DNA of 64,000 bases from Nitrospirillum pindoramense (GTDB lineage: Bacteria; Pseudomonadota; Alphaproteobacteria; Azospirillales; Azospirillaceae), in assembly GCF_007827955.1 (NCBI RefSeq), contig NZ_VITR01000008.1, positions 248,001-312,000 of the forward strand, given 5' to 3'. Of the stretch, positions 54,817-62,798 are shown in pieces. Numbering within the stretch: the stretch's first letter is position 1; every line of letters starts with the position of its first letter. The translations under genes and the position numbers were made by a program. A model generated the notes under the pieces. The model searched no databases and was not told where the DNA came from. It saw nothing but the letters and a program-made list of their open reading frames with translations.

Positions 54817-55157
54817 TGGACGTTCGAACTCGCGTAGCAATGCGGATCAAGGCCATCCGCAACCGAAGGGGGCTCAGTCAAGAAGCCCTGGCGGCTCTTA
54901 TTGACCGATCGCCCGATGCCATTTCGAACCTGGAGCGGGGAGTCTCGCTGCCTAGCTACGATACGCTGGATCTGCTGGCGCAGGGGCTCGGCGTACCCTT
55001 GGCTGAATTCTTCGTCGATGAAAAAGGGGACGATCCCCGCCGGGCTGAAGCTATGGCTCGTCTGAACGACGCTGCACGGCAATTGGACAACAAGATGTTG
55101 GCGACTGCTGCCGCCATCGTTGAATTGTTGGCCGCAGGGCCGGGCAAACAAGCCTGA
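54816..55157 (+). CDS. XRE-family transcriptional regulator
   Basis: 113 residues. N-terminal helix-turn-helix (IKAIRNRRGLSQEALAALID, SPDAISNLERGVSLPSYDTL) of the Cro/CI type, followed by a helical C-terminus with no enzymatic motif. Divergent from the lipoprotein gene; a perfect 7-bp-arm inverted repeat abuts its start. No good SD is visible; the transcript may be leaderless or nearly so. Confidence 0.85.
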   Translation: MDVRTRVAMRIKAIRNRRGLSQEALAALIDRSPDAISNLERGVSLPSYDTLDLLAQGLGVPLAEFFVDEKGDDPRRAEAMARLNDAARQLDNKMLATAAAIVELLAAGPGKQA

Positions 55158-55281
55158 GTATGCTTCCGACGGAGGGCGCTGCCCGTCAACAGCTAATATT
55201 TTTTATCGAGGCAGGCGTAGCGAGTGTGAAGGGCTGTCATGGTGGGCCTATGATTAGGTCTCTGTCGGGCTTACAAAACCA

Positions 55282-55321
55282 CCATTATCCTATAATGGGA
55301 TAATCCGCAATTGGGATTATC
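55282..55321 (+). promoter_or_regulatory. promoter with overlapping operators for XRE gene 2
   Basis: A perfect TATAAT at 55291-55296 lies within nested palindromes: CCATTAT-CCT-ATAATGG (55282-55298) and ATTATCC-N7-GGATAAT (55284-55304). A third half-like site GGGATTATC follows at 55313-55321. A repressor bound here would cover the -10 box. The -35 is poor (TTACAA at 55271, spacing short). Confidence 0.6.
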
Positions 55322-55354
55322 GACAAAATCAGCTTCAGCAATCCGCCGGTTTTC

Positions 55355-55609
55355 ATGCCCAAGTCCCTTCGATCGCCCCAGCAACAGCAACTGCAAAGCC
55401 TGCTCATCGAATTGCGCAAGGCGAAGGGCCTAACGCAGACCGAGGTGGCAACCCGACTGCGCCGCCCTCAGTCTTTCGTCGCGAAATACGAGGGAGGCGA
55501 GCGGAGGCTGGACGTTGTGGAATTCATTGAAGTGGCTCAGGCGCTGGAAGCGGATGCCTGCTTGGTGCTGGGTGAATTGATCCAGCGATCACCAGTCACG
55601 ACGGACTGA
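55355..55609 (+). CDS. small XRE-family regulator
   Basis: 84 residues: helix-turn-helix LLIELRKAKGLTQTEVATRL with recognition helix PQSFVAKYEGGERRLDVVE, then a short tail. This compact form is common in mobile elements and antitoxin-like regulators. Preceded by the TATAAT-overlapping palindromes, so probably self-regulated. Confidence 0.88.
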   Translation: MPKSLRSPQQQQLQSLLIELRKAKGLTQTEVATRLRRPQSFVAKYEGGERRLDVVEFIEVAQALEADACLVLGELIQRSPVTTD

Positions 55610-55745
55610 ACCGGTTGGGAAACCGGACAATCAGGCCGCTACGAAAGTAGTCCCTGGTTAAGCATGGCTCTGATCAGTCGTCTGTGAATGATCGCTAAGG
55701 CGCTGGCACAGTGAGTGTTTCAGCGCCCGATCAGTAATCGGATTT

Positions 55746-55780
55746 GCAGGAAAGCGGGGGCTCGGCCTCCGCTTTCCTGC
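55746..55780. repeat. 12-bp-stem hairpin before the IS5-type fragment
   Basis: GCAGGAAAGCGG / CCGCTTTCCTGC perfect arms around an 11-base loop, flanked on both sides by GATTT. Another inverted repeat (GGCGCTG / CAGCGCC, 55699-55727) lies upstream. Together these fill 55610-55848, which has no other gene. They may be IS leader structures that limit read-through. Confidence 0.5.
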
Positions 55781-55848
55781 GATTTGGGATCCCCTTTTGG
55801 GCCGTTTCGTGATTCGATTCCCGCTGTGAACAGCGGTGGGAACAGGCC

Positions 55849-56016
55849 ATGTCACGACCACGGGATACCCGTCAGAAAGACCTTCTGCGTCCAGCCCTGG
55901 ACCAGATCATCGACCTGAAGCATCCACTGGTGGAGCTGGCGGGGAAGATCGACTGGGGCTTCCTGGAACAGTGGAGTGCGCCCCTTGGGGTGGACACAGC
56001 GGGTATAAAAGATTGA
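55849..56016 (+). pseudogene. IS5/IS1182-type transposase N-terminal fragment
   Basis: Reads MSRPRDTRQKDLLRPALDQI, then LVELAGKIDWGFLEQ, which is the conserved N-terminus of IS1182-like transposases. Homology ends near codon 41 and a stop follows at codon 56 in unrelated sequence. The rest of the element is absent; the IS21 element starts 54 bases later. Confidence 0.75.
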
Positions 56017-56184
56017 CGGTGATGTCGGGCCTTGCAGGAGTGGGGTCATGGCGAAGCACCGAGTTTACAGTGTGAATCGGCATGGAATAAGGACCCCGTA
56101 TAAGGGGTGATCGGCGTCCAATCGGGACCCCTTTTGTACGGGTCCATACTGGCTCCCATGGCAATGGCGGGAGCCTTGATTGGG

Positions 56185-57684
56185 ATGCTGGTGGTGGAGA
56201 CGATCGCGAAGATCCGGCGCGCCTACTTTGTTCAGCAGAAGCCGATCAAGGCGATCTGCCGTGAACTGGGTTTGTCGCGGAAGGTAGTCCGCAAGGTGCT
56301 TCGTTCGGAGGCGACGGAGTTCCGGTACGAGCGGACGGCACAACCCCAACCGAAGATCGGCCCGTGGCGGGGGCGGCTGGATGCGCTGCTGTTGGCCAAC
56401 GAGACCAAGGCGGCGCGCGAGCGTCTGACGCTGGTTCGGATTTACGAGGATCTGCGGGGTGCTGGGTATGACGGCAGCTATGATGCCGTCCGGCGCTACG
56501 CCCGTTCCTGGCAGAAGGCGCGCGGGGCGTCGCAGGCGGCGGCCTATGTGCCGTTGAGCTTCGCGCCGGGGGAGGCCTACCAGTTCGATTGGAGCCACGA
56601 GGTGGTGCTGATCGGCGGGGTGACGGTCACGGTGAAGGTGGCGCACGTCCGCCTGTGCCACAGCCGGATGCTGTTCGTGCGCGCATATCCGCGCGAGACG
56701 CAGGAGATGGTGTTCGACGCCCACGACCGGGCGTTCGCCTTCTTCAAGGGCACGTGCACGCGCGGGATCTACGACAACATGAAGACGGCGGTGGACGCGA
56801 TCTTCGTGGGCAAGGAGCGGGCCTACAATCGGCGCTTCCAGCAGATGTGCAGCCATTACCTGGTGGAGCCGGTGGCCTGCACCCCGGCGGCGGGATGGGA
56901 GAAGGGCCAGGTTGAGAACCAGGTGGGCCTGGTGCGGGAACGGTTCTTCACGCCGCGCCTGCGGGTGGCGAGCTACGAGGAGCTGAATGGCTGGCTGCTG
57001 GACCAGTGCATCGCCTACGCCAGGGCGCACCGGCATCCTGAGCAGCGGGACCGTACCGTCTGGGAGATGTTCGAAGCGGAACGGCCCAGCCTGGTGGGCT
57101 ACGCGGGGCGGTTCGACGGCTTCCACGCCACCCCGGCGTCGGTGTCCAAGACTTGCCTGGTGCGGTTCGACCACAACAAGTACTCGGTGGCGGCCAAGGC
57201 GGTGGGGCACCCGGTGGAGGTGCGGGCCTATGCCGACCGGATCGAGCTGCGCCAGGACGGCCAAGTGGTGGGGACGCACGCCCGCTGCTTCGGCCGCGAC
57301 CGCACTGTCTACGATCCCTGGCACTATGTGCCGGTGCTGGCGCGCAAGCCGGGGGCCCTGCGCAACGGCGCGCCCTTCAAGGACTGGGTGCTGCCCACGG
57401 CGCTGGACCGGGTGCGGCGCAAGCTGGCAGGCAGCGACGACGGCGACCGGCAGATGGTCGACATCCTGACGGCGGTGCTGAGCGACGGACTCCCGGCGGT
57501 GGAGGCGGCCTGTGCCGAGGCGCTGCGCGAGAACGTCCATTCCGCCGCCGTCATCCTCAACATCCTGGCCCGGCGGCGGGAAGCGGCGGCGCCGGCGCCC
57601 ATCCAAACGCCCGCCACGCTGATGCTGCACCATGCGCCGGTGGCCGATTGCGCCCGGTACGACACCTTGAGGAGGGTACAGTGA
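56185..57684 (+). CDS. istA: IS21 transposase IstA
   Basis: 499 residues from ATG 56185, where the canonical [16 protein letters not shown]-terminus begins; an ATG at 56158 would add nine residues. N-terminal HTH ([20 protein letters not shown]). DDE core: D in YQFDWSHE, D in [10 protein letters not shown] in [11 protein letters not shown]-terminal Mu-like domain with RFDHNKYSV. Stop and istB start share one base (TGATG). Confidence 0.92.
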   Translation: MLVVETIAKIRRAYFVQQKPIKAICRELGLSRKVVRKVLRSEATEFRYERTAQPQPKIGPWRGRLDALLLANETKAARERLTLVRIYEDLRGAGYDGSYDAVRRYARSWQKARGASQAAAYVPLSFAPGEAYQFDWSHEVVLIGGVTVTVKVAHVRLCHSRMLFVRAYPRETQEMVFDAHDRAFAFFKGTCTRGIYDNMKTAVDAIFVGKERAYNRRFQQMCSHYLVEPVACTPAAGWEKGQVENQVGLVRERFFTPRLRVASYEELNGWLLDQCIAYARAHRHPEQRDRTVWEMFEAERPSLVGYAGRFDGFHATPASVSKTCLVRFDHNKYSVAAKAVGHPVEVRAYADRIELRQDGQVVGTHARCFGRDRTVYDPWHYVPVLARKPGALRNGAPFKDWVLPTALDRVRRKLAGSDDGDRQMVDILTAVLSDGLPAVEAACAEALRENVHSAAVILNILARRREAAAPAPIQTPATLMLHHAPVADCARYDTLRRVQ

Positions 57685-58412
57685 TGGAGCGCCCGGAAAT
57701 CCTGGCCGCCATGGCCGAGTTGAAGCTCTACGGCATGAAGGCGGCGTATGACGAGATCATCACTACGGCCGTCAAGCGCCAGCACGAACCCCAGCGCATC
57801 GTCGGCGACCTGCTGAGCGCGGAGATCAGCGAGAAGCAGGCGCGCTCCATCCGCTACCAGATCACCATCGCCAAGCTGCCCCTGGCCAAGGACATCGACG
57901 ACTTCGCGTTCGAGGGCACGCCCATCAACCAGACCCTGGTCCGCGACCTGGCGGGCGGCGACTTCCTGGCCCATCAGCGCAACGTCGTCCTGGTCGGCGG
58001 AACCGGCACCGGCAAGAGCCACCTAGCCATCGCCATCGCGCGCGCCTGCATCCGGGGTGGGCGGCGCGGCCGCTTCTTCAACGTCGTCGACCTGGTCAAC
58101 AAGCTGGAGGCCGAGAGCCGCCTGGGGCGCCAGGGGCGGCTGGCCGACCACCTCAGCCGCCTGGACTTCATCATCCTGGACGAACTCGGCTACCTGCCGT
58201 TCCCCCAGGCGGGCGGCCAGCTCCTGTTCCACCTCATCAGCCGCCTCTATGAACAGACCTCGGTCATCGTCACCACCAACCTCGCCTTCGGCGAATGGCC
58301 GTCCGTCTTCGGCGACGCCAAGATGACCACAGCCCTGCTCGACCGCCTGACCCATCACTGCGAGATCGTCGAGACCGGCAACGAGAGCTGGCGCTTCAAG
58401 AACCGCGCCTGA
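57684..58412 (+). CDS. istB: IS21 helper ATPase IstB
   Basis: 242 residues. Walker [17 protein letters not shown], Walker [13 protein letters not shown] and [20 protein letters not shown] at the end. DnaC-like AAA+ protein that assists IstA in target selection and transposition. Translationally coupled to istA with GGAGG upstream. Confidence 0.94.
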   Translation: MERPEILAAMAELKLYGMKAAYDEIITTAVKRQHEPQRIVGDLLSAEISEKQARSIRYQITIAKLPLAKDIDDFAFEGTPINQTLVRDLAGGDFLAHQRNVVLVGGTGTGKSHLAIAIARACIRGGRRGRFFNVVDLVNKLEAESRLGRQGRLADHLSRLDFIILDELGYLPFPQAGGQLLFHLISRLYEQTSVIVTTNLAFGEWPSVFGDAKMTTALLDRLTHHCEIVETGNESWRFKNRA

Positions 58413-58633
58413 CCGCCCTCCCATCACTGCCCCCCGCCCCGGACCCCACCCCCGCGGGTTCCCCCGGTGGGCACACAGGCACCCCCCATCCCCTCCGCTT
58501 CGCGCATCGCCGGAGGCGCTGCGCTCCGGGGACGGGGCCCTCCTATGCGCTACCGGGACAACCCGATTGCCAGCACATCACTGGGGTCCCTATTGGGCGC
58601 CGATACGGGGTCCCGTTACGCTGCCGATTGACA

Positions 58634-59045
58634 ACCTGTTCGGCCCGATGATGAGTCAAGCCGTATTGCAAATTGATGCCGGCCGGGGTGCGGGAAGCTG
58701 CCGCAAATAGCCAGCGGGCGCGCCCACCAGGCCCGCCAACTGGCCGAAACTCCAGTGGGTCGGCGCCAGGGCGGCCCCGTCCCCCGGCAGGCGCAGGGCC
58801 AGGCTGTCCGGATCGTCGCGGTGGGCCTCCACCAGGATATGCCGGCTCTCCACCGTGCGGGTGCGGGAGCGGTCGGCCTGGTCGCGCACCGCGTCATAGA
58901 GGTCGGCCAAGCTGAGATAGCGCTCGTCCGCCGGGCGCGAGAACCATTCTGAAGAAACGCGGCCAACCCGCCGGCCGCGCGTTACATCCACCTTGAACGG
59001 GGCGGCCACGGGGTCGGCGTCAAGGGTTTGGGTCACCAGGCTCAT
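58634..59045 (-). pseudogene. DUF932 plasmid-type protein, frameshifted and truncated
   Basis: From ATG 59045 (AGGAGA SD) the frame reads WFSRPADERYLSLADLYDAV, SRTRTVESRHILVEAHRDD and THWSFGQLAGLVGAPAGYLR, as in DUF932 proteins of plasmids and ICEs. Around 58680 the frame shifts; the neighbouring frame continues INLQYGLTHHRAEQV up to the IS21 end at 58633. The remaining ~two thirds of the protein is missing beyond the IS. Confidence 0.8.
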
Positions 59046-59075
59046 GATCTGTCTCCTTGCAGGTAAGATGACGAG

Positions 59076-59099
59076 GGGAAGCAGCGGCTGCTGCTTCCC
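59076..59099. repeat. perfect hairpin upstream of the DUF932 gene
   Basis: GGGAAGCAGC / GCTGCTTCCC, 10-bp arms with a 4-base loop, 31 bases before the minus-strand ATG. The otherwise gene-free interval 59046-59421 also holds a second perfect hairpin, GAGCCGGA / TCCGGCTC at 59281-59298. Confidence 0.6.
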
Positions 59100-59358
59100 G
59101 GAGGCGGGTGACCGCGCGGGGTGGGTGGGGGCGAATGCGGCATGGCCCGGCCGGGCTTGGCGGGGAACGGGTGGGCCAAGGGCCCGCCCAGGGCACCGCA
59201 GCCCTGCCGGGCGCCAGGCGGCATTCGCGGGGAGGGAGGGCCCAGGGTCCGCCCCTGGCGGCGCGGGGCTGACAAGGATGGAGCCGGAGTTCCGGCTCTC
59301 CGCAAACCCTGCCCCCCGGATTTGCTGAAACCTGGATTTGCGCCGAAGCGGCTTCGCA

Positions 59359-59397
59359 GAAAAAGAAAAGGCGCCCCGCCGGGGTGGACGGGGCGCC
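59359..59397 (-). terminator. intrinsic terminator of the DUF736 gene
   Basis: In the minus-strand transcript, stem GGCGCCCCG / CGGGGCGCC (59389-59397 with 59370-59378, 10-base loop) is followed at once by CTTTTCTTTTTCTG. It lies 25 bases past the DUF736 stop. A textbook Rho-independent terminator. Confidence 0.88.
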
Positions 59398-59421
59398 GCT
59401 GGTGGGGATCAGGCGGGGCGG

Positions 59422-59739
59422 TCAGTTGCCGTTGCGGCGGGACCAGATGAGGCTGTAGCCCTTGCCGTCGTCCATCTCCACCAGGCTGGCGTAGATGGGC
59501 TGGGCGAAGCTGGGATCGTCCAGTTTCAGGGAGAGGTAGGGGCGGCCCGTATCCTGGGCGGTCTTCTTCCAGGCGGCGCCGATCTCGGCGGAGCCGACGT
59601 AGACGCGGAAATCGGGGGCGTTGTCCTTGGCCTTGTCGGCCTCGGCGGTGATGCGGGCCTTGGCGTTGACGGAGAGGGTGCGGACGGAGCCCGTGTAGTT
59701 GCCGTTCTCGTCCTTGGTGAAGGTGCCGATGGTCGCCAT
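59422..59739 (-). CDS. DUF736 family protein
   Basis: 105 residues. MATIGTFTKDENGNYTGSVR at the start and DRxxPDFRVYVGSAEIGAAWKK-like middle, then YLSLKLDDPSF, are diagnostic of DUF736, a small protein common on alphaproteobacterial plasmids and ICEs. Function unknown. GGAGA upstream of the ATG; strong terminator downstream. Confidence 0.92.
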   Translation of the reverse strand: MATIGTFTKDENGNYTGSVRTLSVNAKARITAEADKAKDNAPDFRVYVGSAEIGAAWKKTAQDTGRPYLSLKLDDPSFAQPIYASLVEMDDGKGYSLIWSRRNGN

Positions 59740-59850
59740 GATGTCGTCTCCTGGGATGGTCCGGGGCCGCCCGTCGCGGCCTCGATGGTGATCCGACCGG
59801 CCGAGGGGGAAGCGCCCGCACCGCCCTGGCGGCCGCAGCGACAGCGAAGG

Positions 59851-59928
59851 ACGGCGGGTGCCGCGTTTTATTGGTGCGCGAGGAGGCGCCGCCGGCGGCG
59901 CCGGGGAATAAAACGCGGCAACCGCCGT
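59851..59928. repeat. large inverted repeat with an inner palindrome
   Basis: Arms 59852-59872 and 59907-59927 (21 bases each) are complementary at 20 positions; both contain GCCGCGTTTTATT or its complement. Between them, 59885-59902 is itself a perfect 18-base palindrome (GGCGCCGCC / GGCGGCGCC). It lies in the 400-base gap 59740-60139 between the DUF736 and DUF433 genes. The symmetry suggests a cruciform, a transfer or replication origin part, or a strong RNA structure. Confidence 0.8.
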
Positions 59929-60139
59929 TGCGGGACAGAGCTTCCCTTTCGGCCAGGGTCACCTGACGAGAGGCCGTGACGGGCGCCCCTGGCACCGGTG
60001 TTCTCGGAAGACGCTGGCGATGACCGCCGCCTTTGCCAAGGTGCCGTGATGGCACTGCGGCCCCTTCCCCAAACCGGGACCAAGTCCCTTGCCGCTGCCA
60101 GGCGCAAGGCCTAAATTGATGTCCACGAGGACACGAATT

Positions 60140-60700
60140 ATGCCGCTGCCCAGCTACAGCCCGCAAGAGACCGCCGCCATCACCGGCGCGCCGTTGGCCG
60201 CCATCCAGCGGGCGATCACCCGCCAGGCCATCCCCGCCCGCGCCTTGGGCAAGACCGGCCGGCGGCAGCTCACTGAAACGGCGCTGCTGGCCTTCGCCCT
60301 GCTGGAGGCCCTGCCGGCGGAAGTCCGCCTCTCCCCGGCGACGGTCTACAACCTGCTGCGGGAAGACCCGCAGCGGCGTGACGTGGTGCTGGGCGAGGTC
60401 GTCCGCATCGATACCGTCAAGGCCTTGGAAGGTACCCGCCGACGCCTGGCGTTGTATGACCGGGCGGCGGACATCATCGTCAAGGACCCCGCCATCCTGG
60501 GCGGCGCCCCGGTGATCAAGGGGACCCGCATCACCGCCCAATCGATTTTGGGCCGGCTGGAGGCCGGGGACGATGTCGACAGCATTCTGGAAGACTATCC
60601 GGCCTTGGACCGCGACACCCTGGAGGTGGCGGCCCTGTACGCCAAGGCCAACCCCTTGCGGGGCCGACCGAGCGGCAAGCTGTGGCCTCGCGCTTCCTGA
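60140..60700 (+). CDS. DUF433-domain antitoxin
   Basis: 186 residues from ATG 60140 (AGGA eight bases upstream). The N-terminus is a MerR/HTH-like region (YSPQETAAITGAPLAAIQRA). The C-terminus (IIVKDPAILGGAPVIKGTRI then DDVDSILEDYPALDRD) is DUF433. DUF433 proteins pair with DUF5615 PIN-like toxins; that partner overlaps it by 19 bases. Probably neutralises and autoregulates. Confidence 0.85.
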   Translation: MPLPSYSPQETAAITGAPLAAIQRAITRQAIPARALGKTGRRQLTETALLAFALLEALPAEVRLSPATVYNLLREDPQRRDVVLGEVVRIDTVKALEGTRRRLALYDRAADIIVKDPAILGGAPVIKGTRITAQSILGRLEAGDDVDSILEDYPALDRDTLEVAALYAKANPLRGRPSGKLWPRAS

Positions 60701-61065
60701 TCGATGAGAACCTGTCGCCCCAGGTCGCCCGCCATCTGCGGGATACCCTGGGATATGACGCGGCGCATGTGAATGAGGTGGGCCTGAGCGGCCAGCCGGA
60801 CGACACGGTGCTGGCCTGGGCCCTGGAGCGCCAGTACATCGTGGTCACCAGCAACGCCGACGACTTCCGCCGCCTGGGCCGGGCCAGCCCTGGCCATCCG
60901 GGGCTGGCCATACTGCTGGACGCCGTGGGGCGCCAGCAGCAGGTGGCGCTGACTGTCATCCTCGCGGAAGCGGTCGAGGCCCGCGTGCAGGCGGGTGAGC
61001 CCGCCGCCGGTCACCTGTTCGAGGTGGACCGGGCCGGAGCCGTCAGGGTGTTCCCTCTGCCGTGA
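60682..61065 (+). CDS. DUF5615 PIN-like toxin
   Basis: 127 residues, GTG start inside the antitoxin gene. FLIDENLSPQVARHLRDTLG and YIVVTSNADDFRRLG carry the acidic residues of the PIN-like (Mut7-C/DUF5615) active site. A predicted ribonuclease toxin, inferred from family and operon context. Confidence 0.85.
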   Translation: MASRFLIDENLSPQVARHLRDTLGYDAAHVNEVGLSGQPDDTVLAWALERQYIVVTSNADDFRRLGRASPGHPGLAILLDAVGRQQQVALTVILAEAVEARVQAGEPAAGHLFEVDRAGAVRVFPLP

Positions 61066-61151
61066 CGGGAGAGCGGATCAAGGGCGGTCAATAACGGGAA
61101 ATACCACCACCCTTCGCGCCCTCTACCAGCCTATTACTGCAAAATATGATT

Positions 61152-61178
61152 CAGAATATGTTCCGTGGCAATATATTC
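61152..61178 (+). promoter_or_regulatory. operator-like site upstream of XRE gene 3
   Basis: CAGAATATGTTC (61152-61163), followed by the inverted pair GAATAT (61154-61159) / ATATTC (61173-61178). The same 12-mer recurs in the palindrome at 61521-61542 before the next gene. Confidence 0.5.
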
Positions 61179-61200
61179 GACAGACGTTCATGTTTCGGCC

Positions 61201-61410
61201 ATGAGCGATCTGCGCACCATCCTCGCTGAGAACCTCCGGCGACTGAGAAAAGACAAGGGCCTGTCACAGGAAGATCTCGCTGGTTTGGCAGAGGTTGATC
61301 GTACTTACATCAGCCTGATCGAGCGCAAGCGAAACTCCATCAGTCTCGACAAATTGGAACAAATCGCGACTGCCCTTAATGTCGAAGCTTATTTGCTGAT
61401 CAAGCCGTAG
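61201..61410 (+). CDS. small XRE-family regulator
   Basis: 69 residues: LAENLRRLRKDKGLSQEDLA and EVDRTYISLIERKRNSISLD form a classic Cro/CI helix-turn-helix domain with almost nothing else. Start at ATG 61201; a longer reading from 61165 crosses the operator-like repeats. It may control itself and the gene at 61585 through the shared 12-mer. Confidence 0.87.
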   Translation: MSDLRTILAENLRRLRKDKGLSQEDLAGLAEVDRTYISLIERKRNSISLDKLEQIATALNVEAYLLIKP

Positions 61411-61520
61411 AACGACTTAAATCCGGTTTACCAAACATCATTATTGGAACCTTACCGCGTCTCAAGTGAGTGCGTTCACTCACGTCGGCGTAAGCGGCGC
61501 GACGCGATCTCGCGGTTGAA

Positions 61521-61542
61521 AATGCAGAATATGTTCTGCATT
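61521..61542 (+). promoter_or_regulatory. perfect 22-base palindromic operator
   Basis: AATGCAGAA (61521-61529) and TTCTGCATT (61534-61542) are perfectly complementary around TATG. It lies 42 bases before the next ATG and contains CAGAATATGTTC, also present upstream of the XRE gene at 61201. Confidence 0.65.
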
Positions 61543-61584
61543 CTGTCTCTCACGGTAAACCCCTACCGGCATGGGAGACGGACG

Positions 61585-62100
61585 ATGCCCCTGTCCCATT
61601 ACACTGATCCAATGGTTTTCGCCCTGGCGATAGCTCAGGCGCCGCAGGTGCGAGGAATCCGCCATGCCGGGCATTTCAACCTGCTGGTCTCCTGGATGCG
61701 GGCGCGGGTGGGTGACGGCTATCCCCCCTGGCCAGCGGTGCGGGAACGGATTCAGGCGCCCTACCGCGACTTTCTGGTGGTGGCGGACCTGCACGCGACC
61801 CCACCCCGCTGGCATGACGTCGGCTGGAGCGCCGGCAACCTGCTGGCCAGCCGCTTCGATATCAGCGCCAGCCTGCCCGGTGCCCCCGCCTATCACGCCG
61901 GTAAAACGGCGGTCGCCACCTATGATGAAATCCCCAGTCGGCAGGAGGTATTGGGTCTGCTGGCCCTGCCTGTTCATCATATCAGCCAGCAAAAGCCAGT
62001 TTCCGTGATGGGTGTCTTCATGCTGGCGCCAAAAGCGGAGCGATCGAATTCCGTCACCCGGGGCGGCGTGGAACAGGCGTCGCATACTCGGCTGCACTGA
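61585..62100 (+). CDS. hypothetical protein
   Basis: 171 residues from ATG 61585 (GGGAG seven bases upstream). No family recognised. MPLSHYTDPMVFALAIAQAP starts the protein, the middle is rich in W, P and R (PPWPAVRERIQAPYRDFLVV), and the tail is polar. No signal or membrane segment. Preceded by the perfect palindrome, so probably regulated by the adjacent XRE protein. Confidence 0.65.
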   Translation: MPLSHYTDPMVFALAIAQAPQVRGIRHAGHFNLLVSWMRARVGDGYPPWPAVRERIQAPYRDFLVVADLHATPPRWHDVGWSAGNLLASRFDISASLPGAPAYHAGKTAVATYDEIPSRQEVLGLLALPVHHISQQKPVSVMGVFMLAPKAERSNSVTRGGVEQASHTRLH

Positions 62101-62167
62101 GCAAATCTATTTTATTTCCGTCGCTGAATCACTCATTTCCGATTCGGCCCGCTTTCCGACCAGATAA

Positions 62168-62197
62168 ATAATGATTATGGACATAATTTAATTATGT
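62168..62197. promoter_or_regulatory. tandem AT-rich palindromes upstream of mucR
   Basis: ATAAT-G-ATTAT (62168-62178) and ACATAATT-T-AATTATGT (62181-62197) are both perfect. They lie ~95 bases before the MucR start. MucR/Ros proteins bind AT-rich sites and repress their own genes, so this is a candidate autoregulatory site. Confidence 0.5.
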
Positions 62198-62291
62198 AGG
62201 GGCTATTCATGCGCCTTGATTTGCACGATCATCATCTTATTTGAGCATGGCCTCTCTGCCCATGCTCGGCCCCAATGACGATGGTACGCAA

Positions 62292-62753
62292 ATGTCCGAC
62301 TCGACCCTGAACCTGGCCACCAACATCGTGGCCGCCTATGTCTCCCACAACCGCGTGGATGTGGCGGACCTGCCGTCCCTGCTGAAGGCCACCTACGACA
62401 AGCTGGTGGCGTTGGAAAACCCGCCGGCGGTGGCGGCCACGCCAGAGCCGTTGACGCCCGCCGTTCCGGTGCGCCGCTCGGTGACGCCGGACTACATCGT
62501 CTGCCTGGAGGACGGCAAGAAGCTGAAGATGCTGAAGCGCCATCTGCGCACGGCCTACAACCTGACGCCGGACGAGTACCGCGCCAAGTGGGGCCTGCCC
62601 TCGGATTATCCCATGGTGGCGCCCAATTACGCCGAGCACCGGTCGGGTTTGGCCAAGGCCAACGGCCTGGGCACCCGTGCCCAGCGCGACACGGTGGCCG
62701 TCCCGGCTGCGGAACCGGCCAAGAGGAAGCGCGTCGCCAAGAAGGCGGCGTGA
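62292..62753 (+). CDS. MucR/Ros-family zinc-finger regulator
   Basis: 153 residues from ATG 62292, where the family N-terminus (TLNLATNIVAAYVSHNRVDV) begins; a TTG at 62241 could extend it. Core: YIVCLEDGKKLKMLKRHLRT, YNLTPDEYRAKWGLPSDYPM, APNYAEHRSGLAK. Only one obvious zinc cysteine (VCLEDGKK) is seen, as in MucR variants with altered ligands. Basic lysine-rich tail. MucR regulates surface polysaccharide and motility genes in alphaproteobacteria. Confidence 0.92.
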   Translation: MSDSTLNLATNIVAAYVSHNRVDVADLPSLLKATYDKLVALENPPAVAATPEPLTPAVPVRRSVTPDYIVCLEDGKKLKMLKRHLRTAYNLTPDEYRAKWGLPSDYPMVAPNYAEHRSGLAKANGLGTRAQRDTVAVPAAEPAKRKRVAKKAA

Positions 62754-62798
62754 GGCCGGCGGGGCCGGTCAGCCCGGCCCCGCCTTCCTGACACCTCG

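Larger units (their letters stand above)
56071..58633 (+). mobile_element. complete IS21-family insertion sequence
   Basis: Terminal inverted repeats start TGTGAATCGGCA at 56071 and TGTCAATCGGCA (complement of 58622-58633) at the right end. Subterminal repeats GGACCCCGTAT and GGGACCCC occur in the same order inside both ends, as expected for IS21. istA and istB are intact. The flanking bases (TTTACAG left, ACCTGTT right) show no direct repeat, so the element may have been rearranged after insertion. Confidence 0.9.

Noticed and set aside
55282-55321. Repeated ATTATCC/GGATTAT units as a CRISPR array
   Set aside because: Too short, only three half-sites, no spacers; better explained as an operator.
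56071-58633. Target-site duplication around the IS21 element
   Set aside because: The flanks TTTACAG and ACCTGTT do not match in direct orientation.
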